In this document: piece after piece, positions 10,601 through 21,193 of the stretch
Position numbering within the stretch: the stretch's first letter is position 1
How the letters are laid out: each line of letters begins with the position of its first letter
NCBI GenBank assembly: GCA_950022295.1
Contig: OX465598.1
Span: 182,275,501-182,339,500, forward strand
Direction of reading: 5' to 3'
Length of the DNA stretch: 64,000 nucleotides
From: Bromus sterilis
Lineage: Eukaryota > Streptophyta > Magnoliopsida > Poales > Poaceae
Made by a program: the position numbers and the translations under genes
Notes under the pieces: generated by a model
Database searches by the model: none
What the model saw: the letters and a program-made list of their open reading frames with translations, nothing else
Told to the model about the DNA's origin: nothing

Positions 10601-13600
10601 AGACTGGAGCGTGTGATAAGATGGAAATGTAGATATCTATCACCCCTCTTGAGGGGGAGTGTTTATAAGAGAGGTCCATCTAGTTGGCCCATGTGGCATA
10701 TTCCCATTGCTACTAAGTTTCCTAGACGATGGCACGAGTGGGACTCCCCAACTCTCAGCCGCCAGTGCTATCGAAGGTTGGTTTCCATGTCCACATTTTT
10801 CTTGTGTTCCCTTACTCATACCCAAATCAAATCAAAACCTTACCAAAATCTCAACTAAATCAAAACTTTCCTTGCGTTTGCTATCCATGCCCAAGTTAAA
10901 TCAAATCTTACCAATCCTAAACTAAATTAAAATTTTCCTTTCCTTCCCCTACCCTACTTGGTTTCGATATCTTTTGGGTTTCAGCTCTAGCCTACCCCAA
11001 CTTGTTTGGGATTGTTAGGCTTTGTTGTTGTTGTTGTTCCCCTACCCATACTCAAATCAAATCAAATCTTACAAAATCTACAATATGGTGGGTGTAAGGT
11101 ATATGTCGGACATGATTGGTGTTGAACCACTAGAATATGTATGCCCCCGTTGCAACGCACGGGCAATTAGCTATAATTTTGTATTCAAGGTTATTTAGTT
11201 TTTAGTTACTTTTTTTGACCTCCATGTTCTTAAATTTAATAATAAGGACTAACCACGATTTTGTAAATGATAATGCATTTCCAATCATAAACTAAAAACC
11301 TTCATTTTGGATGAATTTAATTCCCATGTTTGACTTTAACATTTGTCCATCTTGAATTTTATCACCCCCACCACTCCTTACTTAGGGCCATGGCGTTGTT
11401 CTACTAAACACAGATGTGGCTGGCATTGTTTCAGTGACAAATTTCCGTCTTCTCTTTGTGGTAAGCAATCATATCATCATTATTATGTTGAAACTGTGAA
11501 AACTAAATTTACATAATGTGATGCCTTTTGCATTTAAATTCAAATTCCTTCTGCCATGCAATTTTTTTTCCAGCTACGGTTCACTTTCTACATTGTGCCC
11601 TCAACTTCATTCTATTGAATTGGAATCTAGTAGGAAATTTATTGGTATGTTTTTGGAATGGGAATTTAGTGTATTCTGTTGGGTGTCGGCCCTCAGAATC
11701 AATCACATAAAAAATACCATGAATGCGCACACAAAAATTTAGCTAAATGCACGTGACGTGCCTTATTTTTTATTTCTCTTGTTTCCACACGTTATAAACT
11801 CATAAACTATGACTTGGCTATATATGTACACGGCCAACACAGTCGACCTAGCTACTAGACCGTGTCCTACGCGTACAGCTCCTACCAACACAAGTAGATA
11901 GCCAAGCACAAGTCATAGCCGGACTCAACTTGGTGACTTTCCTAATCTAATTACACGGCCACACTGATCACCTTGTAAAACTAACAAAAACATGCATCCA
12001 AACCTACTAGAACTCATGCTGGATGTCCATACCGGACATGGTACAAATTAAGGCAAAATTATTTAACACATTCTTATATTTGCCCTTTCTTTTGCAGAGC
12101 CAGGCAACAAAAAGCATAATAGAGTTAGGTACCATCCCTCTTACTACAGTTGAGAAGTTAAATGATGTAAGTCTGCATATTACTATCAGTGGACACTTTA
12201 TTAGTTTTAAGTTTGGTTTATCTTCGTTGGTGCATGATCACTGTTTGTTTGCACTGGTTCTTCTGCAGGACGTAAAACTTCAATCCTTGCCACGCCAGTA
12301 TGATAAGAAGCAGCCTCGTGAACTTCTTCAAGTCATTTGTAAGTTTGAACTTCGTATTGTAGTCTTTGAATACCGATACCTACTTAATCATGAATTTGAG
12401 TAAGACTGCATTCACCATTTTCTTACCTCGGTGACTTAGATTTGTGAACTTTTCCTTGTGATAGTCGCAATGTCTTTGTTCTCATGCTGCATCATTTGTT
12501 ATTGTTTATGGATCTGCAGTCTATTATTGTTTATGGATCTGCAGTCTATTTCTAGCGCTTTTGTTGACCATTTGAGAACTTCAGAAAATACAGTTTAATC
12601 AGCTTACCTTTTACTTGATTGTTTTTCTGTTCAGGTAAAGACATGAGAGTTATTGTGTTCGCTTTTCGTCCTAGAACCAAGCAAGTAGGTATTCTTTTCC
12701 ATTCTAACAAAAAAATGCATTTGTTTATCGATTACCTTCTTAGCTTATTCTTGGAAATATTCCTGGCATTTTCTGTAGGTTGAGCAATATCCAGTTTTGA
12801 CTTTGCATGCACTTGTACTTTATTATACGATATCATACTCTAGCCACTAATCTTTTGAGATCTACTTCTGATACTTATCTTTCCAGAAAAATGAAGTGTT
12901 TGACGCTTTGAGAAGATATATTAAACCTTCTCATCTGTGGGATCTATATGCATTTTCTTGTGACCCATCCACTGTTGATAAGAAATCCGATCCAAAGTTG
13001 CGTCTCTTGAAGGAATACCATCGCCTTCTTCTGGATGGGGTTTCACACTCACGGAGCAGCGGGTTTGAAGTTGAAAAGGATTCTTTCCATAACTATTGGA
13101 GGCTAACTACAGTTAATTCGAGTTATTCATTGTGTTCAACGTACCCCTCTCAGTTGATTGTTCCTAAGAGCATAAGGTATATTTTTGCCATTGGCAACAT
13201 CCTGTGATAATTTCTGTTCTCTTAAAACACATCTCAACAAGTCACACATGCAAATATTTTTCTGTTAGTGATGAAGATTTGTGGCAAGCTTCCACTTTCC
13301 GGGCCGGCAGGCGCTTGCCTATTATTTCATGGTGTAATGCTGGTATGTGTGCTCATTTTGTTTTCCTTGCAAACAATTTTTTCCGTTTCTCTGTAATTTT
13401 TATACTCGCTAGATTTGGAAATTGTTCTATTCATGATACTAGATGATGCCCCGCGCGTTGCTGTGGGAATATTTGTATATCATTCTGTTAAGAAAATAAG
13501 TGTAAAACTATGGAGTTGAATAATTTGATTGTTTGAATGTTTTAGATACAAAATAATTGGCTAACATCCAACTCATACTTGCATAATCACATCACCGTCA

Positions 13601-16600
13601 TGTTTCTCTAGGTTTAGAAAGAATATAGGCATTGTTGAACAGATCAGCTGTTTTACTGGAACAATATTCATTATGAAGTAAATCAAGGCAAGACAATGAA
13701 AAAGTGAGGTATATATATGTGTTGAGTTGAGGATTGAATCGCTCCGAAGGTCATATGGTGCAACTACTATATAAATGCCATATTGCATTGTTGTAGCTTG
13801 TGTTTGTACTGAACTGTTGACGGGGTTAGCTCGTTACATGCATCTTATACCTTTTTAATTTACATTGTAGAGTTCTTATAGAGATTTCCGCTCCAACGCG
13901 CGGGGTATTCTTCTATTATACTTGGTTTTGCAAGCATGAACCATTTATTTGGTCGGCCAACCAGTTCCTGTTTCTGTTGATTAAAATGTTAAATAGCATC
14001 CAAAGAGTAGCTACTATGAAACGCAAACTTCCTGGTATTCTGATCCCCTTATTTCTCTCTAGTTTGAGCATGTTGTGTAAAATCTGGAGTTTTGCCGAGC
14101 CATAGGCCAAAGAGGATTTTCCGTATCCGCACATTCCACAAGTGTATAAAGGAAATTGAAGTCGTGTATTATATGTATTTTCTTAAAACTATTGAGATTT
14201 GAGTGATTCTTTCATATTGCTGAACACCAAGTCTATTTTATATCCATGTTATTGATCGGGTAAACTTAACGTGTTTGGTGGTTAAAAGCACTCAGATACT
14301 TTCAGATGGGGTTATACTGGTAACAAAAAGAACCGTGGACGAGGCATCAGCTTGCATTTGGTTTTAGTTTTCATAAATAATATGCAGAAAAAAGTGAATT
14401 TCTTTATATTACAGAGACTGGAGCTGTGTTGGCAAGGTCATCTCAGCCACTGGTGGGATTAATGATGAATTTTAGAAAGTGAGCTCACATCCATCTAAAT
14501 AAATAGCCATGACACATGTGCTGAACTCTGAGTGCTGTTGGTCTAATCATACGATAATTTTCTGCAGCAATGCTGATGAGAAGCTTGTTTCTGCTCTCTG
14601 CACCCAAACTACTGATGCGAACAAGCCTCCAAGGTATTCAAAGCATGAATTTCATTTCTATGTTGGTTGGGCTCTCTGATATCTTTTAACTATTGTCGCT
14701 TATAATGTGGCTTTGCTCTATGAGCTCTCTTTCACTTAGGATGTTTGCAAGTAAGTTCTGACATGTGTTTTTCTTCTGATAAAAAGGACGTATGCATGCA
14801 AACAGTTTTGCACTGTTATTAATGCTATTGATTGTCTTATTGTTTCTTTCCTTTTTGCGGGCACTGAAAGTTTATCCTTGTTGAAGTGTATATGTGAATT
14901 GCCTAGCTCTTTCCATCGGTTCGGACTTTTGGTTGCGTTGGCTAGTGCATGAAGCTTAACACGGTATCAGAGCCTAAGGTCTTGAGTCAAGTCCTGGTTT
15001 TCAAAATTTATCTAAAATTGTTGTAGCGCCCCCTTGTCCACGTATGAGCCTCTTGAGCCATACCTCTGTGTCTATTCACGTGTTGACTTTTCGCGTCACA
15101 CGTGAGAGGGGTGTTGAAGTGTATATGTGAATTGCCTAGTTCTTTCTATCAGTTCTGACTTTTGGTTGCGTTGGCTAGTGCTTGAAGCTTAACAATCCTC
15201 ACATACTAAGCTAAGAACTGTATATATGTTCTTCTGCCTGTTGATGGTCTAGTTCCGTAGCTGATTCTAGCTGATTTAATGTCATTGAATTTCCCCTGCT
15301 TTTGCGTTTAACAACATGAGCAAATTCTAGCTAGTTTAACCCATTGGTTTTATGCCCCCATTCCTTATATTTTGTAGCATATATTGATTCTGATACAGTG
15401 CTGCCTATCCGTTATGAACACTTTTTTTATGCTTTTAATGTTGCAAATTTCCGCTTCCAATGTAAACAGGAAACTATATATAGTTGATGCCCGGCCAAGA
15501 GCAAATGCTTTAGCAAATGGGGCAAAGGGTGGTGGCTCAGAGTCATCTTCTAACTATCCAAAATCCGAGGTAAGAATATATGCACAGATTGGCTTGTATG
15601 TGTATTCTATAGAATTGCTTTATACTTTGTTTATCTCTCTAATTCATTGGATTTGGAACCAGGTTCTCTTCCTAGGAATACAAAACATACACACAATGAG
15701 AGATAGTCTTTCTCGCCTTAGGGATTATGTTGATGCCCATGGGTCAATATCATCAAACGGCACCTCTTCAGCTGTATCCCTCGTTGGAGACCGGGCAAGT
15801 ATTTGATTTGTACTGTAATGTATGCATGTTCGTCGAGAAGCAAACATAAGAACATTAGAATATTTTCTCTTTACAGAGAAATCGTGGATCAACCTGGGGT
15901 GGAGGGAGTCTTAATAGCATGACCCAATTTTCTTCGATGTTAGGGGAATGGCTAAACCATATCCAGAACATCCTGGTTGGTGCTTCATGGATTGCTGCTC
16001 AAATTGACCAGGAATCAGCTTCAGTTCTTGTCCATTGCAGGTTTTTAACTTACCTCAGTATCAACAAGACGTGCTAATTGAACTAATTTACCTATTGTTC
16101 TAAATGGATCAAGTGCCTGTGCAGGGAAATTTTGCTATTCTCTGAACAACATATTTGTGCTTATCAATTCAGAATAGTATTGTAACAGAATACCTGTTGC
16201 GAATGATTATGAAATATTTGTCTGATCAATAGGAAAAGAAAACCATTTTGAACCCTCGACTATGGCAAGAGTCTGCTTTTCCACCTAGAATTCTAAATTC
16301 CAAAATCGTCTATAAAATTACTTCATTCAATTATTTTTGCACTGTGAATTCTGTGATAATTATTCAATACTTGAGATGTGCAATAATTCATTTATACATT
16401 GGATGAAAGGGATGTACACTGTTTTGCTGTTCAGTTTGTAGAAGCTGAACCAATTTGTTGAAATAATAATTTCAGATCCCAAGTTTCTACCACTTGTTAT
16501 CAAACTTACATAATTGGAACTTCAAATATTGCTCTTTGTACTCTTGTGACCTTTGGATGTAAAATAATGGCGAAACCACCCTGAGAGGTTTGGTCTCTGC

Positions 16601-19600
16601 ATTTCACTCAGTTGGTAGTGAAGCCAGCCCATTTACACCCTTTTGCTGCTGTAGGTCCTTTAATCATTTATTGTAGCTGGAATTACTTGCCAATGCCACT
16701 GGATGTTGGTTGAACTATACCATGCAGGTTTCACCTTGATACCTTATATAATGATCTGGCATTAAACCAAGTCTTTGTTCATTTTGAGTTTGGAACATGG
16801 GTTGTCTGTCTTGTTACTATTGGCTTATTGCAACTGTGTTGGCCGCTAGTTCACTGTGTCACACTTGGGTTTCCATAAACTGGTTGTGGGAAAACAAGTC
16901 CTGAGCCTATAGACTTATTCATTGATTGATAACTTAAGTCAACACAAATTTGAATTGACAAACAGTTTAATGTCTTGTCACCTTTGGGAGCTTTATGTTC
17001 AAATTTAAACCAAAATTTCCAACTAATAACCGACAGTTTTCAAAATACACGTCCTACTAGGAATCGTTGACTCCAAATTTTAGCTGTCTTGCTCACATCT
17101 CACGCAGTTAAGTAGTGATCCTTTGAATGTAATCTTAGGTTGCATGCTTTCTCCAGCTATGTTGCTTTATGATTCTAAACAGCTGCTGATCGAATTTTAA
17201 TTTCCGCTCTATTTTTATCTTTGGCAGTGATGGATGGGACCGCACAACCCAGTTAATTGCACTTGCTTGTTTGTTGCTTGATCCCTATTATAGAACGTTC
17301 GATGGGTTCCAGGTACAGACTTGCAGAGACTACAAAGTTGGCAATGTGCTTCTGCGCCGCTTCTCTTCCATTCCTGTCATGAAACTCTTCAATGGAGTAT
17401 TTACCATTATATTTGATGGTGCTCATTTTTTGTTGTGAAAATGGAAATGTAATGCCATTGGCATTGGATGCCATTTCCTGTTTCCATTTCTCTTCCATTC
17501 TTGTCATGAAACACTCTTCAGTGGAGTACATACCCATCGTATTTGATGTTTGCTCATATTTTGTTGTTAAAATGAAAATGTAAAGCCATTGGCATTGTAT
17601 GCCTTTTCCTCAAGACTAGCTGTTGCATGTGCCTCTTCACATGATATTTGGCCTTCTAAACTTTTAGGAAAGTGCAGTTCATATTGACATTAAGCTCTCA
17701 TTCTTACTGGTTACTGATTTATTTCAATTGTGTCACTTCAGTAATATGAATGACTTGGTTTTGGAACTTGGATATATAACATTCTTTTACTAAACTGTTT
17801 TTAGGCCCTTGTGGAGAAGGACTGGCTAGCTTTTGGCCACCCGTTTGCAGAGCGAATGGGAATTCCAACGGTAACTGAGAATGGGGGATCACAGTATGAG
17901 TTACTAAGGCAACCTTCCCTTGGGAATTTAAGCAGTTCACCAAGCAGAAGCTCTCTAGGACCACCAGGGTCATCCTCTAATACACAAGTTCAATCCCAGA
18001 CATCAAACAACACTTCACCTATACTGTTACAGGTAGCCTACAAGTGCTACTTTTATTTTCCTTTCATTGTGCTGTGATTGTACCAATAAATAATAGGAGT
18101 TGCATCGGCCTCAGCAACTACCAACTGGTGGCTTCGATGAATAAATGATAAGCTATTTCTTTCATATGTTAATATTCAATTACTTGTCCTATTCACTAAG
18201 TGCATGTAAGATATCCTTTTTAATTATGGATTTTACATATTGGGGTGGCTAAAGGCTGCTCACCATTTTGTTCGGCTATGCAACAGACCCCTCATAAATC
18301 ATGCATCTCAGAAGCTATTTAATTTCTAATGAAATGATTATCAATGTGTTCGAGCATTTCAGAACAACACTACATGGCTCTTTTTTCTAATATAAAAGGG
18401 CGACCTATCATACAGTTTGGACTTGTCTATTGTCTTGTTTATGAATTTGTGTTTTTTCGGAGGTATTTGATACATCCATTATTTCCTTTGAATATGTGAA
18501 CTTGTTTTCTTCTAATACAGCATCTTATGTTTCAGTGGCTTGATTGTATTGCTCAGTTGTTACGTCTATACCCATCTGCTTTTGAGTTTTCATCTGTAAG
18601 TCTTCTTCTTTTCTTCTGCAGCTGTATGTTATGCTAAAACTAGATCTCTTCATGGTGTTCGCCAGAAAAAGGCCTCTGCATGGATATTCATAACTGGGAC
18701 TGTTGTTGTTGCAGAAATTTCTAGTTGATTTCATGGATTGCGTGCTATCATGTCGCTTTGGGAACTTCCTATGCAATAGGTATTCAATCTAGATACCATC
18801 TTGGCTATTTCTGTTCTTATGCGTATTCTATGATAAATGCAGGTGTTCTACAAAGATAATCTTTTGTTAATTAGATAAAGTTTGATTCTTTTCTTTATCT
18901 GCACTGTTTGATTTATCTTAATTGTAAAATATTCTGCATATCTAATTTCTGATTCGAAATGCAAGCGAGCGGGAAAGGGAGCAATCCGGAGTTACAAACA
19001 CTTGCCATTGCATGTGGACATACTTGGCTGAGCTCCGAGCTTCTGGTGGCAGCTTCCATGAGCACGTTAATCCATTTTATGACCAAAATAGGTATAGGGC
19101 CCTAGTGCCCCCTGCTGCAGCACTTGCTCCAACTCTATGGCCTCAGTTTTATTTGAGATGGACATGTCCCCCTGAATCACAAGGTGGCGGCCTTGAATCC
19201 CATTGGAATTCCATGAGGAAAACATATGAGGCCTCTGTCAAGGTACTATCTCTAGCCTTTATTCTCTATTATGTAGGATCATCGTTATTTTTAATATTTA
19301 ATACAGAAACCAGAAAATCATGGCTGAAGATAGGTTTCTTATATTGTTGTCTTTGGATGCAATGGATCAGGCAAAGGAGATGGCTGAATCAAGATCAAGG
19401 GATATTAAAATGAAGATGGAGTCTATGCTGGCAGACTTGCAGAGGGAGAGGCGTGCAAGTAATTCAGCCTTAGCCGTGGCTCAAAGGGCTCGAAGGGAGA
19501 ATGTTGCCATTAAAAAAGCAATCCAAACTATAGGGTGCAATGTTAATTTCTCGATGAACGAAAATCAAGTGGACAAGTCTGAGGAGATAACGTATTCATT

Positions 19601-19862
19601 TCGAAGAGAAGCAGATGATGTATCCCAGCAAGATGATAATGCTGACTTATCTGTATCCATTTCTGCAATTGAGGACAACTTGGTATCAGAGACACCAAGT
19701 AACCAAGTTTGTGAGTCGCTCTGCCCCTTTCGCACCAGAGAGGGGTGCAGATGGCCACATGCTGCTTGTGCGCAGCTAGGAAGCCAGTTTGTTGGTTTGA
19801 AGGCAAATTTTGACGCTTTTGACCGGCTATCTATAGAAGACTGCTATTTTGGTTCGGAATAG
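7632..19862 (+). CDS. MTM: Myotubularin-family phosphoinositide 3-phosphatase (plant MTM), 19 coding exons, 826 aa
   Basis: Predicted role (family knowledge): removes the 3-phosphate of PtdIns3P and PtdIns(3,5)P2 on endomembranes. Exons: 7632-7679, 7980-8051, 11386-11460, 12098-12166, 12269-12338, 12635-12684, 12887-13176, 13269-13342, 14415-14478, 14568-14633, 15470-15569, 15663-15794, 15877-16040, 17228-17312, 17805-18032, 18536-18595, 18715-18779, 18966-19242, 19371-19862. They sum to 2,481 nt with no internal stop, which strongly supports the model. A GRAM/PH-like region spans about residues 35-125. The phosphatase domain follows, with the catalytic loop HCSDGWDRT (Cys424, Arg430) split between exons 13 and 14. 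A conserved plant-MTM-like segment lies at about 560-660, a coiled coil at about 664-720, and a Cys/His-containing tail near 790. Length fits plant MTMs (about 800-850). Intron 12 has a GC donor. The choice of acceptor for exon 19 is forced, because the earlier AG at about 19,308 leads to an in-frame stop. Transposons sit in introns 2, 8 and 10. Confidence 0.93.
8259..8376. mobile_element. Stowaway-type MITE in intron 2 of the MTM gene
   Basis: The foldback begins CCCTCCGATCCATATTAATG and ends with the inverse complement (ggatcggagg). It is flanked by TA at 8,257-8,258 and 8,377-8,378. It belongs to the same family as 4,691-4,810, but the loop reads in the opposite direction. Confidence 0.9.
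8480..10820 (+). mobile_element. Degraded Ty1/copia retrotransposon 3' half in intron 2 of the MTM gene
   Basis: Translated pieces in several frames show the end of a copia integrase/linker (MDVTFHEPEPFYGEKTDL at 8,581), then the reverse transcriptase with AVYVDDIIITD (about 9,298-9,330). Next come the RKYTLDLL-like and DWASC...RRSTSGHC motifs (about 9,465-9,840) and the RNase H end (about 9,890-10,190). The N-terminal part of the RT is missing near 9,157-9,180, and frameshifts abound. A polypurine tract (cttgagggggag) precedes a short LTR at 10,241-10,399, and again at 10,660-10,818 in a tandem duplicate. The 5' boundary is approximate. It inflates intron 2 to 3.3 kb. Confidence 0.85.
9982..10820 (+). 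repeat. 420-bp tandem duplication of copia RNase H end plus LTR
   Basis: The segment starting ctgaagatattgaag at 9,982 recurs from 10,402 with near identity. Each copy contains the RNase H end, the polypurine tract and a 159-bp LTR-like segment. The LTR in the first copy begins TATTTATAAG instead of TGTTTATAAG. The duplication is high identity, so it is younger than the decay of the rest of the element. Slippage or unequal exchange between LTRs could have produced it. Confidence 0.9.
10955..11036 (+). mobile_element. 5'-truncated Au-like SINE
   Basis: It contains the diagnostic 3' segment (agcctaccccaacttgtttg) and ends in (TTG)n. It is flanked by an 11-bp direct repeat TTCCCCTACCC at 10,944-10,954 and 11,037-11,047. 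The Pol III box region of a full-length SINE is missing, which is typical of LINE-mediated 5' truncation. It lies in intron 2 of the MTM gene, in an AAATC-rich spacer behind the copia remnant. Confidence 0.8.
13438..13908. mobile_element. TIR element in intron 8 of the MTM gene
   Basis: The left end (tgatgccccgcgcgttg, about 13,443-13,459) is matched by an inverted right end (caacgcgcggggtat, about 13,893-13,907) around about 430 bp of AT-rich non-coding DNA. A related end motif (tgcccccgttgcaacgcac) occurs alone at about 11,142-11,160 in intron 2. Target duplications were not resolved, so the family assignment is open. Confidence 0.55.
14879..15194 (+). mobile_element. TRIM retrotransposon (316 bp) in intron 10 of the MTM gene
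   Basis: Two 83-bp direct terminal repeats lie at 14,879-14,961 and 15,112-15,194. Each runs TGTTGAAGTGTATATG...GAAGCTTAACA. The first repeat is followed at once by a primer binding site cggtatcagagcc, a variant of the common initiator-tRNA-Met site. The second is preceded by a purine tract (gagagggg). The insert is flanked by the 5-bp duplication ATCCT at 14,874-14,878 and 15,195-15,199. No coding capacity. Such terminal-repeat retrotransposons in miniature are often found in introns. Confidence 0.95.
15795..15876 (+). other. GC-AG intron (intron 12 of the MTM gene)
   Basis: Exon 12 ends at ...GACCGG (15,794) and is followed by GCAAGT instead of GTAAGT. The acceptor is ctctttacag. Both flanking exons are fixed by conserved coding sequence and by phase 0 on each side. 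GCAAGT with a G at the last exon base is the usual strong form of the minor GC donor class handled by the U2 spliceosome. Confidence 0.85.
16041..17227 (+). other. Intron 13 of the MTM gene
   Basis: This 1.19-kb intron separates the catalytic Cys codon from the rest of the catalytic loop. It is AT-rich, and I see no terminal repeats or coding remnants in it. The donor is the weak gttttt. Confidence 0.75.
17361..17607 (+). repeat. Two-copy tandem repeat (127-bp period) in intron 14 of the MTM gene
   Basis: A segment beginning ttctcttccattcctgtcat at 17,361 recurs at 17,488 with substitutions and small indels. Both copies end near gccattggcattg(g/t)atgcc. It is non-coding and lies just behind exon 14. 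Confidence 0.8.
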
Positions 19863-20276
19863 GCGAGACAACAAGCTCCAGGCAGTTCTAGATGCACTTT
19901 GACAGCTGCCAGTAGATTTTTTTCTCCCGCAGTGGTGCCTCTCAGTTTGCATCAACAGCAAAGGATATGCGTTGGGAGCAAATGAAGATTTGATTATTTT
20001 GAGTTGAAGTTCAGGTCTAACTCACACAGGTTCCTCAGTGGTGTACTAATGGTTTCTGCTGGGCAGTTGATATTTCATAGATTAGGGGTTAGTGATTCGT
20101 TAAGAGCAACTAGGCACTGAAAAGCAGTCCTTTTGTGCTGTATATAGTAGTTTATTGAAGCAAAAATAATGTCAGATGTGAAAGGTGTGTTCCTTTCTCA
20201 CCTTCTGTTTACGTTAAAAAAACATCTAGTTCCTTGGGAACCTGCTCTGGTGAATAAAATTTCATCTGTCAAAAAA
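19863..20276 (+). terminator. 3' UTR and polyadenylation region of the MTM gene
   Basis: After the TAG at 19,860-19,862 the sequence becomes AT-rich. It carries a canonical AATAAA at 20,253-20,258, about 390 nt into the UTR. Cleavage would be expected near 20,270-20,280. The convergent NDUFS5-like gene ends on the other strand not far beyond, so the two transcripts are tail to tail. Confidence 0.6.
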
Positions 20277-21193
20277 ATAAGACATGTGGGTTTGTCACAT
20301 TCTTTTCATTGTCACTGTAGCTTTGTTTTGTGAAACTAAATTATGGTTTGTGACAAGCATGGTTCCAGCACCAAGGTTTAACCATAATTTAATTGTCTTC
20401 AACTTTATAAACTTGAACTAATATGTGCAATGAATTCCACCCACGTCAACCTGTTTTAATAAAGATATACCTTACAACTTGAGAATGAGACACAATGCTA
20501 TGTCCTCGCTTCATTTTCTGTATGAACACCGAATCAAACCACAAACAAGGCTCTGAGCCTCTGAACGACTGAAACATCAAATTAACATAGATACAAGGCT
20601 ATCTTATCACAGGGAAAAGCCTGCTGTTTGCATTTGCAGAAAAAACATTCTGAAGAACGATCACATTATTTGCATTGGAAAAAAAAATAGACGATCAAAC
20701 TATTTGCATCTGCCAAAAATATTCCTTGAAGACAATCCAAACCATTTTCCACTCGAAGTTCATAAACTGATTAATCAACATCTGACGATAATGTACAATC
20801 CGAACAATCTTGGGATGAGCTAGCAAAGTAACAGTAACTGAAAACAGGCCCACCCTCAACCCCTGATCTGCCAATGCCAATCAACTAAAAGAAAGGTTCA
20901 ACTATGAATTTGATTGGACCATCATGTTGCTCTTTCTTGCATACAAGAAAGAATGCCATGAAATTATTACAAGGTACACAGACATACACAAACATCGGGT
21001 TTCATGACTGAATCAAGCTTTTGTTATCGCTTAATATCTGAAACATGCACAAGCTTCATGACCAAGATGGTTTATCAAACTCATGATTTTAGAACTAGTC
21101 ATGGAACCAAACATTATTCTTGCTCATAGCATCCTAGCCGAACATGAAAGCACTTGCAGTAAACAAAAGCAGAAGAAAAATTATAAAGGGATG
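20277..21193 (-). other. Intergenic gap and probable 3' UTR of the NDUFS5-like gene
   Basis: This 0.9 kb separates the two convergent genes. The part nearest 21,193 should be the 3' UTR of the - strand gene. I see only weak polyadenylation variants on that strand (for example an AATAAT near 20,968), so the end is not fixed. No other gene is visible. Confidence 0.5.

Noticed and set aside
11130..11165. Second copy of the intron-8 TIR element in intron 2
   Set aside because: Only one end-like motif (tgcccccgttgcaacgcac) is visible, with no inverted partner nearby.
19308..19370. Alternative acceptor for the last MTM exon (aatacag at about 19,308)
   Set aside because: It puts an in-frame TGA seven codons later. 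The acceptor at 19,370 keeps the coiled-coil frame.
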